Positions 57,801 to 64,000 of a stretch of DNA of 64,000 nucleotides are shown piece after piece. The DNA lies in the NCBI GenBank assembly GCA_016223085.1, contig JACRPS010000003.1, positions 1,174,274 through 1,238,273 on the forward strand. The letters are read 5' to 3'. Source of the DNA: Chloroflexota bacterium (GTDB lineage: Bacteria > Chloroflexota > Anaerolineae > Aggregatilineales > Phototrophicaceae). The position numbers were made by a program, and so were the translations under genes. Every line of letters begins with the position of its first letter. The stretch's first letter is position 1. Under the pieces are notes generated by a model, which was given only the letters and a program-made list of their open reading frames with translations, did no database searches and had not been told where the DNA came from.

Positions 57801-59184
57801 CCGCACGCGCTTCCGTAACCGGCAGCCCTTCCGCCGCCAGCGAGGCCAGCGCCGTTTGCAGGCGGTACAGGTTGGGGCGCAGCAGCAGCAGGTCAGGCGT
57901 ATGCGCGGCAATACGCTCCGCCAGCAGCCATTGCAGTGGTCGGGAATAATCGTCGTCGCTGACCATCAGCAGGTGCGCGGCGCGGGCGTTTTCGCGCTCA
58001 AACACCAGCGCAATCGCGTCCAGCACTACCGGTGAGGCATTGCGCGCGCCTTCAACGCCGGGCGGCGGCTGGTGCAGCAGCGTCGCCAGATCAAGCAGCA
58101 GGTCAATCAGGGCGCGCATCTCCGCCCGCGCCCGTTCGCGCAGTTCGGACAGCAGGCCAACGGCGCGTCCCCAGTTGGCGCTGTCCATGTAAATCCGCAC
58201 CGCGTCCAGGTCAGCGGCGACTTCCAGATCGTGCAACCGCGCCAGGATTTCGCTGTAGGCGACGCGCGCCGGAGGGAAGCCGGGGTCCAGCGCCAGCGCC
58301 GGCTGGAGCGTTTCCAGCAGGCCGTTTAACTCGTCCTTGCTGCGGTTGTGGCGCAGCCGGTCGGACACGCGGCCCAGAATGGCGTTGCGTTCGCGTTCCA
58401 GCGGGTCGCGGTAGTCCGCCAGCGCCTTCCGCAGTTCGGCAATCGTCTTGTAGCGGTAGCGCACGTTGGGGTGCGCCGCCTTGCTGACGATGGCCTGCAG
58501 GCGCGGCGGCACGCGCTCCTCGTCCATACCAAAATCGAGCGAAAAATCTTCCCCGGCGTCGCGGGGAATTTCCGGACGGCTGCCGCCGGTGAGGATAAAA
58601 TACAACAGTTCACCCACCTGGAATACGTCACTCTGGCGGCTGATACCCTGCGGCGTCACGTCGTCGCCTTCGAGAAAGACGGCGTTGCCCCAGTCAATCA
58701 CCTTCAGCCGGTAACTGTCCCGGTCCCAAAACAGATGTTTCGCGTCCACGTCGTTATACACAATGTCACGGGTATGCGCCGCCTGCAGCAGATCGAGCAG
58801 GTTGTCCGCGATCACCAGCAGTTCGAGTTCTGGCATTCGCTCGCCGCGCTGCGCCAGTTCGCGCACCAGATCGGCCACGATCATGCCCTGACCGCGCTCC
58901 ATGACGATGTACTGGTGGGCAGTACCGCCGACGAGGAACTGCCCACCGCCCAGCAATGTCGTCGCTACTGGATGTCCTGCCAGCCGCATCAGCGCCTTGC
59001 GCTCGTTGAGGATGCTCACTTCCTGCCCGGCGCGAATCGGCGGCGCGTCGTTAGGCGCAGGACGTTTAATCACCACCGGGCGGTCACGGTCCTGCGTATC
59101 CACCGCGCGCAGGGTTTCGCCGGAGCGCCCGCGCGGGTAGATGTAATCGTAGCGGTAGCGGTTGTCAAACAGGCTGTCGGCCAT
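54820..59184 (-). CDS. very large kinase-like receptor with helical repeats and surface domain
   Basis: A 1454-residue protein. Residues 1-~285: protein-kinase fold with ATP-anchoring Lys40 (PVVIKRP) and D145 in IVYNDVDAKHLFW in place of HRDxKxxN. The HRD+2 Lys is Asp and the catalytic-loop Asn is His150; the DFG motif is DWG (164-166). Residues ~290-1110: long helical array, TPR-like in feel. One membrane helix near 1137-1160 (LLAVIAAAVVLLALAGLAAS). Outside: a Thr/Pro linker that includes in-frame repeat-derived VGAQGVAPLQ, and a beta-sandwich C-terminal domain (VTVRLPADVLNTFYGNNAAA ... VTVFFDGEQIGPAIPF). It could signal from surface to cytosol, as an active divergent kinase or a scaffold. 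A GNAT gene follows four bases later. Confidence 0.8.
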   Translation of the reverse strand: MADSLFDNRYRYDYIYPRGRSGETLRAVDTQDRDRPVVIKRPAPNDAPPIRAGQEVSILNERKALMRLAGHPVATTLLGGGQFLVGGTAHQYIVMERGQGMIVADLVRELAQRGERMPELELLVIADNLLDLLQAAHTRDIVYNDVDAKHLFWDRDSYRLKVIDWGNAVFLEGDDVTPQGISRQSDVFQVGELLYFILTGGSRPEIPRDAGEDFSLDFGMDEERVPPRLQAIVSKAAHPNVRYRYKTIAELRKALADYRDPLERERNAILGRVSDRLRHNRSKDELNGLLETLQPALALDPGFPPARVAYSEILARLHDLEVAADLDAVRIYMDSANWGRAVGLLSELRERARAEMRALIDLLLDLATLLHQPPPGVEGARNASPVVLDAIALVFERENARAAHLLMVSDDDYSRPLQWLLAERIAAHTPDLLLLRPNLYRLQTALASLAAEGLPVTEARAVLNEVDARLERVSTPNTSSLIELRDGCRAIVDALTALGTILEKTNERFNLPESRLPVSALDRALNAAMALADNMHVIGRQATASPRDAMNALDSSRAIDPMNPAWDAVARMLNGLYELLGSYQTYVPAADGSDLEIWLVESRRDLLPFTERLFDEMLIGMVTGLEDGVQAWRRYADDTVQGDRYGAITALAEATDAVATISPTLAGWLNQLRTVVTNAAYVERHTLYGGLGRALADGWEAFDRGRLQDAERLGQQAVEIARTDPQRFAAQRLSRLTEVARGWMERSGVQNVKGTQAALATIEGLYTEPENTLRENFSSQMPSKETYLRAMSKGLVDLYARSSSAALRLLFVHYILLGTLDAHDGNLDDADFWLQAAVKTMAELGQRHPLTRALDEFISRRRDLLEAAAVLNRVNGSHALPLLANTRKALEDNPQAKVLAAGIHSIRELEAALRDWSDGEFRPAGIKLDNVLNAINEVEQAASITLTEYRAWMMELQAAAAELHVLARQMQQVIDQRPDKPVDTIRVALRRMVEVTTRLLGEAYAATVRGWRDTYESFLSVYADNTIRRSEKLNRFNQLFRAMFIDRHPAYPLYRHWYDLTEHAPEFPAPPTDEPTPRLAEDVDVPETDYRGSRYADDAPERGRGRLRLPLLAVIAAAVVLLALAGLAASGALNGGAPGVVLTLTDTPDSNTQTVGAQGVAPLQATSTYTPAPTDTLDPGRVTPTLLPMDLITPTLRPSQPVPELLATLPAPTTTWTPSPTSTPTLTYTPSATYTATSTPTATNTPTATLPPQGLQGQQDVLALLERLPDYPWSADDFSLVQTIGSAYWRLGSGEPGEDDAVTVRLPADVLNTFYGNNAAARLTRMEVELTLLSFNPQLLQTEPVYFGALLQNADNPAQSAGLHVQMAQPGVINLGQRIGTDVSTVSQRAVSVVVARIRLDRSPDTGSVTVFFDGEQIGPAIPFTRPDAPLLPTLYVKSGGVIVSVTGWKISLR
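55695..55722. repeat. REP-like palindrome inside the kinase-like gene
   Basis: GCAGGGGCGCTACG / CTGCGCCCCTAC, read in frame as VGAQGVAPLQ in the Thr/Pro linker of the kinase-like receptor, where it does no harm. Confidence 0.8.
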
Positions 59185-59202
59185 CGGTCATTAACTTTCG
59201 GA

Positions 59203-59252
59203 GGTAGTTACCAGTTATCAGTTGTCAGTTATCAGTTGCCAGTTGTCAGTAA
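59203..59252. repeat. degenerate 7-bp repeats (cagttat/cagttgc)
   Basis: Seven successive units from tagttACCAGTTATCAGTT to CCAGTTGTCAGT, 7-base period, just upstream of the kinase-like gene start. Confidence 0.8.
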
Positions 59253-59275
59253 AAGAAGGAATGATACAGGTTATT

Positions 59276-59322
59276 GGACTAAAGACTATTGACTGAAGAC
59301 TGTAGACTGATGACTGTACCGT
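59276..59322. repeat. degenerate 7-bp repeats (gactNNN)
   Basis: Units GACTAAA, GACTATT, GACTGAA, GACTGTA, GACTGAT, GACTGTA. A different word from the neighbouring array but the same 7-base period. Confidence 0.8.
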
Positions 59323-59428
59323 AATTGTACGCGACCCGAACGCCCGTGCAAAGTTCTTAAGCGGGGTTTATTGACGCTCACCCTGTTATAAAGGTACTAT
59401 TAGATCAAAGAGTGCTAGGGTAAAGCGT

Positions 59429-59974
59429 ATGGCAAGCGAGCTTAAACGGAATTACCGGTATCTGGACACGGACGACGACCGCCGCCAACTGATCGAGGAC
59501 ATCCGGCGGGTGCGCCGCGACCTGCTGCGCGTGGCTGACCTGGTGCCGGAGGCCAAATGGTACGAACCGCGCTATCACGGCTGGTCACTGGCGGCCATGC
59601 TCGGCCACCTGCAATTGATGGACACACTGTCCCTGCGCGCCATGCAACTGGCGCTGGTCGGCGTGCGGCTTCCCATCTCGGCAACGCTGCTCAACCGTTT
59701 CAACGACCTGTCGGCGCGGGTGTTTAAGGGACGTATTGTGCCCACCACCCGGCGCGGTATCGAGCGCAACGAGGCGCGCATCACCGATTTTATCCTGCGC
59801 CTGCCGATGGAACGCTTCACGCGGACGGTATATCACCCGGCGCTGGGCACATACCTGACGCTGGAACAGGCGATGCAGGAATTCTTTTATTATCACTGGC
59901 TGGGCCACTTGCAGACCATCCGGCAGGCGGAAGATATTTTTTACGAGCCGCCCGGCAAAAGTGGCGAGGTATGA
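59429..59974 (+). CDS. DinB-like protein
   Basis: A 181-residue four-helix protein. LVPEAKWYEPRYHGWSLAAM, GHLQLMDTLSLRAMQLALVG and TLEQAMQEFFYYHWLGHLQT place the three His residues typical of DinB/YfiT metal-binding bundles. DinB-like proteins are often thiol-S-transferases (bacillithiol or other) acting in the cytosol. It has a start at 59429 and no tight partner. A 7-bp repeat array begins right at its stop. Confidence 0.82.
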   Translation: MASELKRNYRYLDTDDDRRQLIEDIRRVRRDLLRVADLVPEAKWYEPRYHGWSLAAMLGHLQLMDTLSLRAMQLALVGVRLPISATLLNRFNDLSARVFKGRIVPTTRRGIERNEARITDFILRLPMERFTRTVYHPALGTYLTLEQAMQEFFYYHWLGHLQTIRQAEDIFYEPPGKSGEV

Positions 59975-60112
59975 GGTACGAGGGATGAGTGAAAAGGGGT
60001 GAGTTTAGGATTTGCCTCAACTGCACACAGGCGTTCGATGCTATGTAGACTGGGTGAACAAGTGCTGAGTTTCCGCCTTTACTCATACCCCATACCTCAT
60101 ACCTCATTACTA
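59968..60112. repeat. two 7-bp repeat arrays around a spacer
   Basis: Left: GAGGTAT-GAGGTAC-GAGGGAT-GAG. Right (60080-60111): ATACCCC-ATACCTC-ATACCTC-ATT. The right array is the reverse complement word of the left, so the 145 bases could form a long hairpin. Confidence 0.7.
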
Positions 60113-60564
60113 TGAAAGTTGTGCTGCAACGAGTATCGCGCGGGAGCGTGACGGTCGAGGAGCGGGTTGTCGGCGCGGTAGAACGCGGCTTCGTGGCGCT
60201 GGTTGGCGTGACGCACAACGATACGCGAGCGGAAGCCGATCTGCTGGCGAAAAAGACGGCCAACCTGCGCGTGTTTGAGGACGCCGACGGCAAAATGAAC
60301 CTGTCCGCGCTGGACGTAGGCGCGGGCGTGCTGGTCATTTCGCAGTTCACGCTGTACGCCGACAGCCGCAAGGGACGCCGCCCCAGCTTCACCGATGCCG
60401 CCCGCCCGGAAGTGGCCGCGCCGCTGGTCGAATATTACGCGGAGCGCCTGCGGGCGGAGGGGATTCAGCGTGTGGAAAACGGCGTCTTCGGCGCGATGAT
60501 GCAGGTCGAAATCCACAACGACGGCCCGGTGACGATCATGCTGGACAGTGATGAGATGAAGTAG
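60112..60564 (+). CDS. dtd: D-aminoacyl-tRNA deacylase
   Basis: A 150-residue DTD. It frees D-amino acids (and Gly from tRNA-Ala) from tRNA. Opening [20 protein letters not shown], the catalytic [20 protein letters not shown] (SQFTL) and the C-terminal NDGPVTIML (NxGPVT) are exact family hallmarks. Complete, with an ATG start right after the 7-bp repeat array. The next gene begins within two bases to 44 bases downstream, so an operon is likely. Confidence 0.95.
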   Translation: MKVVLQRVSRGSVTVEERVVGAVERGFVALVGVTHNDTRAEADLLAKKTANLRVFEDADGKMNLSALDVGAGVLVISQFTLYADSRKGRRPSFTDAARPEVAAPLVEYYAERLRAEGIQRVENGVFGAMMQVEIHNDGPVTIMLDSDEMK

Positions 60565-60607
60565 AATGTGGAAAGTAAAAGAGGAAGAAGGGTGGGTTGA
60601 AGACAGA

Positions 60608-61000
60608 ATGACTGTTGAGACAAGCGAAGCGTTTGAAAAGGTACTTGAAAATTTCGACCCTGCTATTCAGGAACTGGCGCGAGCGACCCGTGCTTTGATT
60701 TATGATGTCCTGCCGCAGACAGTGGAAGTGGTGTGGGTACAGCAAAAAACAGCAGGATACGGCACGGGGCCGAAAAAGATGTCCGAGCATTTTTCCTGGA
60801 TTGCCCCGGCCAAGAAACACGTAGTTTTTGGCTTTTATTACGGCGCGGAACTTCCCGACCCCGACCATTTGCTCGAAGGCACGGGTAAACTGCTGCGCCA
60901 CGTAAAAATCCGCTCGCTGGATGATTTACACCGGCCCGGCGTCCGCCGGCTGCTGGAAGTGGCGATCAGGCATCGTGTGCCGCCGCCAAAGACCGAGTAG
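60608..61000 (+). CDS. DUF1801 family protein
   Basis: About 130 residues: FDPAIQELARATRALIYDVL, VEVVWVQQKTAGYGTGPKKM, FSWIAPAKKHVVFGFYYGAE and HVKIRSLDDLHRPGVRRLLE are conserved features of DUF1801, a small mixed alpha/beta family of unknown function related in shape to YdhG/YdeI. The start is uncertain: ATG at 60566, which is two bases past the dtd stop, is also in frame and would add 14 charged residues. Neither start has a clear ribosome site. Confidence 0.8.
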   Translation: MTVETSEAFEKVLENFDPAIQELARATRALIYDVLPQTVEVVWVQQKTAGYGTGPKKMSEHFSWIAPAKKHVVFGFYYGAELPDPDHLLEGTGKLLRHVKIRSLDDLHRPGVRRLLEVAIRHRVPPPKTE

Positions 61001-61022
61001 AGATGTCCTTGAGGTGAACGTC

Positions 61023-61568
61023 GTGTTCCCTGATCTGGAAACCGAACGGCTGCGGCTGCGCGGTTTGGAACTGGCAGACGCGCCGATTGTGCAGAAGTTG
61101 GCGGGCGACCCGGCCATCGCCGCGACCACGCTGACAATTCCACACCCCTACACACTTGACGCGGCGGAAGCGTGGATAACAGCGATGCACCAGGAATTTA
61201 AACGCGGCGAAAACTTCGTGTTTGCGCTGGTTGGCAAAGCCGGTGGCGCGTTTATCGGCGTGATGGAAATCAGCCCGCAGCCGGAACACCAGCGGGCGGA
61301 ACTGGGTTACTGGATTGCCAGGCCGTACTGGGGACAGGGCTACGCGACCGAAGCGGCGCGGCGGTTGATTCGCTTTGGCTTTGAGGAATTGAAGCTGAAC
61401 CGCATCTACGCCACTTATTTCACGCACAACCCGGCTTCGGCGCGGGTAATGCAGAAGGCTGGCATGACGTTCGAGGGCATCCTGCGCCAGCACGTTGTCA
61501 AGAACGGCGTGTATGTTGACCTGGGAGTGTACAGCCTGCTGCGGGGGGAGTATGACCAGAAACCATAA
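61023..61568 (+). CDS. RimJ/RimL-type GNAT acetyltransferase
   Basis: A 181-residue single GNAT domain. LETERLRLRGLELADAPIVQ opens as in RimJ/RimL enzymes; IGVMEISPQPEHQRAELGYW, YWGQGYATEAARRLIRFGFE (the acetyl-CoA loop) and LNRIYATYFTHNPASARVMQ follow. It likely acetylates the N-terminus of a protein or an amino-group metabolite. GTG at 61023 with GAGG eight bases upstream is preferred to longer frames. A palindromic repeat starts at the base after the stop. Confidence 0.9.
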   Translation: MFPDLETERLRLRGLELADAPIVQKLAGDPAIAATTLTIPHPYTLDAAEAWITAMHQEFKRGENFVFALVGKAGGAFIGVMEISPQPEHQRAELGYWIARPYWGQGYATEAARRLIRFGFEELKLNRIYATYFTHNPASARVMQKAGMTFEGILRQHVVKNGVYVDLGVYSLLRGEYDQKP

Positions 61569-61590
61569 GGATACGATATATCGTATCCCC
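61569..61590. repeat. REP-like palindrome
   Basis: GGATACGATA / TATCGTATCCCC, starting at the base after the GNAT stop codon. Confidence 0.75.
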
Positions 61591-61600
61591 AAAATGCCTG

Positions 61601-61640
61601 ATAAAAAAGCGGGCGGCCTCAGAAAACTGAGGCCGCCGCT
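61601..61640 (-). terminator. strong terminator of the 61.7-kb RNA unit
   Basis: Eleven-bp stem GGCGGCCTCAG / CTGAGGCCGCC (AAAA loop on the plus strand), extended outward with one bulge, followed on the minus strand by six T. Confidence 0.88.
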
Positions 61641-61710
61641 TGCCTTCAAACTAGCGGGTGGGAGCGCCAACCTCTAACAGAAAGCGCACCCGAAGGTGTG
61701 GTCTGACTAA

Positions 61711-61743
61711 TTAGAGGTTAACCTCCACCATAGTCTCGTACAC
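61711..61743 (-). CDS. 10-codon leader-type ORF
   Basis: GTG start with an ideal ribosome site (AAAGGAGG, seven bases away), encoding MYETMVEVNL followed by TAA. The strength of the ribosome site and its possible pairing with the RNA downstream suggest a translated regulatory peptide or translation-coupled switch. No codon run (such as Trp or His) hints at amino-acid attenuation. Confidence 0.45.
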   Translation of the reverse strand: MYETMVEVNL

Positions 61744-61778
61744 TAGACCACCTCCTTTCACTAATTGACGATGGCTTC

Positions 61779-61807
61779 ATGCTATCACCATTTTCGTGAC
61801 GGGTCAA
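61779..61807 (-). promoter_or_regulatory. promoter of the 61.7-kb RNA unit
   Basis: TTGACC (5/6 of -35), exactly 17-base spacer, TAGCAT (-10, 4/6) on the minus strand. Confidence 0.65.
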
Positions 61808-61828
61808 ATTAAAAGTTGCTTACAGTCG

Positions 61829-61856
61829 GTAGGGGCGCACAGCCGTGCACCCCTAC
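61829..61856. repeat. REP-like palindrome
   Basis: GTAGGGGCGCACAG / CCGTGCACCCCTAC, one mismatch; lies upstream of the RNA unit's promoter and downstream of the LysM gene. Confidence 0.8.
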
Positions 61857-61867
61857 GAGTTATGTGT

Positions 61868-62731
61868 TTACGGAATGACGAGCACCTGCCCCGCGTAAAT
61901 CAGGTTGGCGTTCCACAGGTTGTTGGCGGTGATGATTGCCTGCGGGCTGACACCAAAGCGGCGGGCGATGGAATAAACCCCGTCGCCCTGCTGGACGGTG
62001 TAATAACGCGGCGCGGGCGGCGGGCCGGCGGGGATGACCAACCGCTGCCCGGCATAGATCGCGTTCGGGTTAAAGATGTTGTTGGCGGAGGCCAACGCCG
62101 CCCAGGTCGTGCCATAACGCGCTGCAATCGAGGCCAGCGTTTCACCTGGCTGGACGATATGGACGCCGCCAGAAGCAGGCGGCGGGTTCGTGGGCGGCGG
62201 GGTTGTCGTGCCGCCGCGAATCAGCAACTGCTGCCCGGCATAGATAAAGTTGGGGTTTGCCAGATTGTTGAGCGAAGCCAGGGCCTGCCAGGTCGTGCCA
62301 TAGCGCGCAGCGATGTTTTTCAGCGTTTCGCCGGCGCGCACGGTATGGTACAGCGGGGTATTGGGCGGCGGCACGCCAGGACTGGTCGGCGGCACGGGTG
62401 TCGTCCAGGTGATCGGCAGGCTGTCCAGCGTCGCGTAGGAGCGCAGGTACAGGTAGTTCACCCAGCCGACCTGGGCATTGGGCAGCCGCACCTGCACCCA
62501 GGTTGTGCCAGTGGCACGCCCCAGCAGAATCACTTCGGTGTTATACGGCACGCTGGTGATGGCAGGATAAGCGATGCTCGGCCCGGTGCGGACATTGAGC
62601 CGGCCCGTGTTAATGGCTGCCAGCGTCCCGGCCTGGGCGGACACCTCGAAGGCCGGGATAGCGCACAGCAGCGCCAGGGTGAGAATCAAAAGAAACAGAC
62701 GAGTCGGTGACAGAAACGTTTTCCCGGTCAT
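61868..62731 (-). CDS. secreted SH3-LysM(3) cell-wall-binding protein
   Basis: A 287-residue protein. Signal peptide (LFLLILTLALLCAIPAFEVS), an SH3b domain (INTGRLNVRTGPSIAYPAIT ... WVQVRLPNAQVGWVNYLYLR, about 38-105), then three LysM repeats: YHTVRAGETLKNIAARYGTT (~128-172), HIVQPGETLASIAARYGTTW (~190-235) and YYTVQQGDGVYSIARRFGVS (~243-287). Pro-rich linkers separate them. No catalytic domain, so it is a peptidoglycan-binding surface protein, perhaps a scaffold. Divergent from rsmA. Confidence 0.9.
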   Translation of the reverse strand: MTGKTFLSPTRLFLLILTLALLCAIPAFEVSAQAGTLAAINTGRLNVRTGPSIAYPAITSVPYNTEVILLGRATGTTWVQVRLPNAQVGWVNYLYLRSYATLDSLPITWTTPVPPTSPGVPPPNTPLYHTVRAGETLKNIAARYGTTWQALASLNNLANPNFIYAGQQLLIRGGTTTPPPTNPPPASGGVHIVQPGETLASIAARYGTTWAALASANNIFNPNAIYAGQRLVIPAGPPPAPRYYTVQQGDGVYSIARRFGVSPQAIITANNLWNANLIYAGQVLVIP

Positions 62732-62841
62732 TCGAAAATATCCTGTTTATCCACTAAACTAAGTTATGATAAGTTTACCGCCAGGGGGTTTTATTCGCCA
62801 CTCCACTCCTGAGGTTGCTGAACCAGAACGAGGCACAACTT

Positions 62842-63666
62842 ATGAAACCCAGATCGCTGCTGGAAGAACACGACATCAGCCCGAAAAAAAGCCTGGGGCA
62901 GAATTTCCTGCACGACCCGAACACGCTGGAAAAAATCATAACGACAGCGGAACTGATGCCAGACGACGTGGTGCTGGAGATCGGCGCGGGCACAGGGCTG
63001 CTGACCGAACGGCTGGCGCAGGCCGTGCGGCGCGTGGTGGCGGTGGAGGTGGACGAACGGCTGAAGCCCATTCTCGACCAGGTGATCGCGCCCTTCCCAA
63101 ACGTCACCGTGATCTACCAGGATTTTCTGACGGTCAACGTGGCCGATCTGTTTAAGCCAGAGCCATACATCGTCGTGGCGAACGTGCCCTATTACATCAC
63201 CAGCGCCATCCTGCGCCACCTGCTGGAAACCGATCACCGCCCGCAGCGGCTGGTGCTGACGGTGCAGGAAGAAGTGGCGGAACGGCTGGTGGCGCAGCCG
63301 GACGACATGAGTATTCTATCCGTCAGCGTGCAGTTTTACGGCAGGCCGCAGATCGCCACCCGGCTGAACCGCGCCGTGTTCTGGCCGCGCCCGGATGTAG
63401 ACAGCGCGGTGGTGCGGATTGACACCTATGACCAGCCGCCGGTGGACGTGCCGGACGAAAAGACCTTTTTCCGCGTGGTGCGGGCCGGCTTCGGGCAGAA
63501 GCGCAAGCAGCTAAAAAATTCGATCAGCGCCGGGCTGGGGCTGAAGGCGGAGGACGCCGCCGCACTGCTGGTGTCCGCTGGCATTGAACCGCGCCGCCGC
63601 GCCGAAACGCTGGCGCTGGCAGAATGGGCGGCGCTGGCGCGGGCCTACGCGGGATGGCAGCAGTAA
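62842..63666 (+). CDS. rsmA: 16S rRNA (adenine1518-N6/adenine1519-N6)-dimethyltransferase
   Basis: A 274-residue KsgA/RsmA enzyme that dimethylates two adjacent adenines near the 3' end of 16S rRNA using SAM. PKKSLGQNFLHDPNTLEKII is the signature start; VLEIGAGTGLLTERLAQAVR the SAM site; YIVVANVPYYITSAILRHLL contains the catalytic NVPYY; QFYGRPQIATRLNRAVFWPRP-like FWPRPDVDSAVVRI closes the domain. ATG 62842 with GAGG eight bases upstream is chosen over an in-frame TTG. Probably co-transcribed with the membrane protein starting two bases after its stop. Confidence 0.95.
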   Translation: MKPRSLLEEHDISPKKSLGQNFLHDPNTLEKIITTAELMPDDVVLEIGAGTGLLTERLAQAVRRVVAVEVDERLKPILDQVIAPFPNVTVIYQDFLTVNVADLFKPEPYIVVANVPYYITSAILRHLLETDHRPQRLVLTVQEEVAERLVAQPDDMSILSVSVQFYGRPQIATRLNRAVFWPRPDVDSAVVRIDTYDQPPVDVPDEKTFFRVVRAGFGQKRKQLKNSISAGLGLKAEDAAALLVSAGIEPRRRAETLALAEWAALARAYAGWQQ

Positions 63667-63668
63667 GA

Positions 63669-64000
63669 TGGAATTCCGCCGCTATCTGGCAGCCGCTGCC
63701 ATCATCCTGCTGCCGCTGGCAGCCACGCAACTCCTGCTCACCACCGTGCTTAAGACCAACATCACTCACCTCATCCCCGCCTGGAGTGACGAGGTGGTTT
63801 ACTGGCACAGCGCCCTCACCTTCCAGCACGCCGGCTTCAACGGCGGGTATTACACCTTTGCCGAACTGCCCGCCCGCGCCGGCTTTTCCCACTTCGACAC
63901 TCATGGCCAGGATGTACCTCATTCAGTATACGCCAGCTTTGCGCGGGCAAGACTTGAGGCTGGAACTGGGACGCAACATCGGGGCGGTTTTCACGTATAC
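63669..64000 (+). CDS. membrane protein, N-terminal part (cut by window edge)
   Basis: ATG two bases after the rsmA stop. The first ~70 residues read MEFRRYLAAAAIILLPLAAT, one membrane helix, then an outer segment IPAWSDEVVYWHSALTFQHA and GYYTFAELPARAGFSHFDTHG. The DEVVYW...THG pattern resembles GT-C-type or PMT-like membrane glycosyltransferases, where an acidic pair in the first loop is catalytic. After THGQD the reading becomes less convincing (a different frame shows GWNWDATSGRF), so a frameshift near 63935 is possible. The rest lies beyond the window. Confidence 0.6.

Larger units (their letters stand above)
61601..61772 (-). ncRNA. compact structured RNA unit carrying a 10-codon ORF
   Basis: A self-contained minus-strand transcription unit of about 170 nt between a good promoter (61779-61807) and a strong terminator. 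Within it, GGTGGTCT, which includes part of the ribosome site, can pair with AGACCACACC downstream. CACC-TTCG-GGTG forms a stable UUCG hairpin, and GAGGTTAACCTC is a perfect 12-base palindrome at the end of the mini-ORF. No known riboswitch or RNA family is recognised. The 61569-61867 gap holds this unit and two palindromic repeats. Confidence 0.6.

Noticed and set aside
61711-61743. Amino-acid attenuator leader peptide
   Set aside because: The ten codons contain no run of one regulatory amino acid and no biosynthetic operon follows.
1359-61856. CRISPR array
   Set aside because: The palindromes are dispersed, not regularly spaced with spacers, and no cas gene is present.

Overview
The window is a GC-rich (about 60%) bacterial chromosome segment with no phage, plasmid, CRISPR or rRNA genes. 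The gene set suggests an Anaerolineae-like member of the Chloroflexota. The signs are lipoproteins and kinases with Thr/Pro-rich surface linkers, SH3/LysM cell-wall proteins, an NrfHA nitrite reductase, F420 biosynthesis (cofE), and dense short palindromic and 7-bp-period repeats between genes. The taxonomy is inferred; no marker was searched.

Layout. 1-6.8 kb: end of a DUF47 gene, an EamA exporter, a membrane protein with an HExxH motif, and a phnD-phnC-phnE-type ABC importer. 7.2-13.8 kb: two cytosolic trypsin-like proteases, a glycosyltransferase, a DMT transporter, a D-threonine-aldolase-like enzyme, and an ECF sigma/anti-sigma pair whose anti-sigma gene is broken. 14-19.3 kb: a DUF983 protein, a DUF4258/YgiT/DUF2283 toxin-antitoxin-like trio (toxin frameshifted), and a biotin carboxylase and biotin carrier separated by a membrane protein gene. 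19.3-24.6 kb: a decayed REP-associated transposase (RAYT), two beta-propeller proteins, a frameshifted PIN toxin with its antitoxin, and a thioredoxin-like lipoprotein with an in-frame TGA. 24.8-31 kb: cofE, an SH3 protein, a nucleoside hydrolase, then crp/fnr-nrfH-nrfA with an FNR-like box. 31-38 kb: a LacI-controlled sugar ABC importer with a GH3 beta-glucosidase. 38-47 kb: a histone-deacetylase-family gene between two paralogous small genes, asnS, a tandem SWIM-finger protein behind a structured leader, a MoaB/MogA protein and membrane proteins. 46-54 kb: exopolysaccharide initiation, a GT4 enzyme, a membrane TIR protein and a PhoD phosphatase. 54-64 kb: a 1454-residue kinase-like receptor, DinB, dtd, GNAT, a compact RNA unit with a 10-codon ORF, LysM and rsmA.

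The most interesting items are: (1) a candidate selenoprotein, in which the TGA sits exactly at the first Cys of a thioredoxin CxxC and is followed by a bacterial-SECIS-like hairpin; (2) about 25 palindromic REP elements with exchangeable cores, together with a decayed RAYT that may once have mobilised them, some of which supply stop codons or in-frame coding sequence; (3) two minus-strand structured RNA units with good promoters and terminators (42.2-42.35 kb and 61.6-61.8 kb); and (4) a receptor-like TIR protein and a very large kinase-like receptor. Five genes are broken, mostly by single-base slips in or near homopolymers, so sequencing or assembly error must be weighed against true decay.
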